Shown here: piece after piece, positions 62,652-64,000 of the stretch
Position numbering within the stretch: the first letter of the stretch is position 1
Layout: every line of letters begins with the position of its first letter
Assembly (NCBI GenBank): GCA_050942745.1
Contig: JBMNNX010000003.1
Location: forward strand, 11,240 to 75,239
Direction of reading: 5' to 3'
Length of the DNA: 64,000 nt
DNA from: UBA10939 sp050942745
GTDB lineage: Bacteria > Myxococcota > Myxococcia > Myxococcales > UBA5297
The notes under the pieces: generated by a model
The model's input: the letters and a program-made list of their open reading frames with translations, nothing else
What the model was told of the DNA's origin: nothing
Databases searched by the model: none
Position numbers and translations under genes: made by a program

Positions 62652-63572
62652 TCAGGCTACCGGCGGGAGGCCGGCCTCGGGGACGAGCGGCTCCGCGCGG
62701 GCGAGCGCACCCTGAAGATCGACCATCGCCCTGGCGACCTGCGCCCGGCCGATCTTCGAGCCCGGGCCGAGCCGCTCGACCGCGTCGAGAGTCGCGAAGG
62801 CGAGCTTCACCGGCAGCGCGGTGAACGCGAGAAAGCCTTCGGGCGCCTTCGCCCGCTGGAGCGTGGCGACGTACCGGGCCGCCTCCACCAGGTCGGCGCG
62901 CGCGAGCTCAAAGACCTCGTTGCGCGGCACGTCGGGCGGCAGGAAGACCCTGCCCTCGCCAGCGTCGGCCTCGCTGTCCTTGAGGATGTTGGTGAGCTGC
63001 AGCCCTTCGCCGAACACCCGCGCAGACTGGCGCAGCGACGGGGCGGCCGGCGCGAGGATCGGCGCGTCGAGCAGCATCAGCTCGGTGAGCATCTCGCCGA
63101 CGAGGCCGGCGACGACGTAGCAGTAGCGCCGCAAGTCCTCGAGGGTGCGTAGCGCCAGCCGGCCCTCTTCATCGGAGGCGACGACCTCGGCCATCCCCTC
63201 GACCGTCTCGAGCGTGAAGCGAACGACCTGCTCGCGCTGCGCTTCACAGAGGGCGTCGAGCTCGGCGAAGACGGCGGGCGTCTCGCGCAGCAGGTCGAGA
63301 TAGCCCGGGTGGCGTGTCGGCGGCTCGGCGTCGAGGCGCCGCAGCATCGCCTCGATGCCTTCGCGGCTGCGGTGCCGCAGCAGCGCGCCGAACCGCAGCA
63401 GCTCGTCGCGCTTGTGCTCGCCGCTCCAGCCCTCGGCGTCCTCGAGCGTGTCGGCGATGCGCAGCAGCAGATAGGCGACGGTCACCTCGCGGCGCGTCGG
63501 CTCCGGAAGCAACGGGATGGTGAGCGCGAAGGTGCGCGAGGACTCTTCGAGCAGCTTGTCCAGGTCGGCCAT
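62652..63572 (-). CDS. Squalene/phytoene synthase family protein
   Basis: ATG 63572 gives 306 residues. The first Asp-rich motif is IADTLED near residue 40 and the second is QLTNILKDSEADAGEG near 195; FALTIPLLPEPTRREV and YCYVVAGLVGEMLTEL are also typical. The enzyme would condense two prenyl diphosphates head to head for squalene or carotenoid synthesis; this branch is often squalene synthase-like. There are no other isoprenoid genes in the window. Confidence 0.9.
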   Translation of the reverse strand: MADLDKLLEESSRTFALTIPLLPEPTRREVTVAYLLLRIADTLEDAEGWSGEHKRDELLRFGALLRHRSREGIEAMLRRLDAEPPTRHPGYLDLLRETPAVFAELDALCEAQREQVVRFTLETVEGMAEVVASDEEGRLALRTLEDLRRYCYVVAGLVGEMLTELMLLDAPILAPAAPSLRQSARVFGEGLQLTNILKDSEADAGEGRVFLPPDVPRNEVFELARADLVEAARYVATLQRAKAPEGFLAFTALPVKLAFATLDAVERLGPGSKIGRAQVARAMVDLQGALARAEPLVPEAGLPPVA

Positions 63573-64000
63573 GCGCCGATGATCCGGTCGGCCTGAAGAG
63601 GCTGTCAAAGGCCGTCCAGACGACACCCGGCCTTCCGTCGGCGACATTGCAAGGGCCGCCAGCCGGGCTTTCGCCCGGCGCCCAAGCGATGGCTCGCGAG
63701 CTGGTAGGGACGCATGGCAATGCGCCCGGCCTGAAATCGAGCACAAGCTCCGTCTGCAGAGCGGGTTCCCAGGCTCGTCCGGCTGCTCCAGTGGGGGGCA
63801 CATGCCAATGAACTGCTGTGCGTCCCTGCCCACGAGCGCCGTGTCCTCTCGGCGGTACGTCGACGGGCGCATGGCCATGCATGGGGAGGATCTTTAGACG
63901 GCAGCACAGGTTGGCTCGAGATAGGCGGACAGGCGAGCAAGGGAGTCCTCCCTATCTCTCGATGGGTTCCTTGCTTCTTGCTCTATCGTGTCAGCGAGCT
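63573..64000. other. Window-edge region, 428 bp, with a possible partial gene start
   Basis: GC content drops toward the edge and no complete frame is convincing. CGCATGGCAATGCGCCC near 63712 resembles CATTGCCATGCGCCC near 37691, a short dispersed palindrome. ATG 63962 could open a gene that runs off the edge (MGSLLLALSCQRA, signal-like), but 13 codons cannot support it. Confidence 0.3.

Noticed and set aside
63962..64000. Partial gene at the right edge (MGSLLLALSCQRA)
   Set aside because: Only 13 codons are visible, with an atypical lipobox and a poorly placed ribosome site.

Overview
The window is GC-rich bacterial DNA that most likely comes from a member of the Myxococcota. Four things point that way: a surface protein ending in a MYXO-CTERM-like tail (Cys, hydrophobic helix, Arg run); paired outer-membrane barrels of the Myxococcales type followed by a TPR protein, in the order of the gliding genes gltA-gltB-gltC; several DUF4388/PATAN, PilZ and TPR regulatory proteins; and many Cys-rich lipoproteins with DUF4215, EPAGANC-type or Dickkopf-like repeats. 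About 54 protein genes or gene remnants are annotated. I saw no tRNA, rRNA, CRISPR array or complete insertion sequence.

Layout. 1-9.9 kb: a partial gene, a lipoprotein carrying a pilin-like C-terminus, an exported bactofilin-like membrane protein, two redox enzymes, a methyltransferase-like protein, and an RCC1-repeat surface protein with two compensating frameshifts. 10-22.3 kb: tsaD-rsmA (coupled by ATGA), a response regulator-PATAN-TPR protein, a PilZ protein, a roughly 2000-residue PATAN/coiled-coil/J-domain/TPR protein, and trmL. 22.4-26.4 kb: a DUF192 gene with a probable leaderless promoter, then the Glt-like trio ending in a clear terminator. 26.7-35.7 kb: an envelope set (alginate-export porin, small barrel, DUF4230), an AI-2E family permease, pepD, a 1-kb repeat-filled gap, an alkyl-DHAP-synthase-like enzyme and Hsp20. 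36-45 kb: a GT4 glycosyltransferase, a NYN-LOTUS protein, a small membrane protein, an EF-G of the mitochondrial EFG1/spdEFG1 type, and next to it a RecA-like ATPase fused to a SLOG-like nucleotide-binding domain, then a terminator and two small envelope genes. 46-54 kb: an S9 peptidase, GIY-YIG and SMR genes, a frameshifted pseudogene, a carboxyltransferase 5S-type subunit, a repeat region, a His-rich barrel and a DUF1697 gene. 54-64 kb: a SNF2-helicase remnant joined to a barrel remnant, a His-rich lipoprotein, a translationally coupled envelope operon (barrel, alkaline-phosphatase-like lipoprotein, EEP-family lipoprotein), three Cys-rich proteins and a squalene/phytoene-synthase-like enzyme.

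Non-coding structure is unusually rich. One short palindromic repeat (GTCACCCTGAGCGTAGC ... GAGTCGAAGGG) recurs, and two copies lie in frame inside a coding region. A 196-bp MITE-like element with 15-bp inverted ends occurs twice with different perfect 6-bp target duplications, plus two decayed relatives. A third, larger palindromic family and a triple 84-bp repeat fill other gaps.

The strongest candidates for something undescribed are the EF-G/ATPase-SLOG pair, the in-frame palindromic repeats ahead of a signal peptide, the lipoprotein-pilin fusion and the MITE family. All function statements rest on motif reading by eye; no database search was run.
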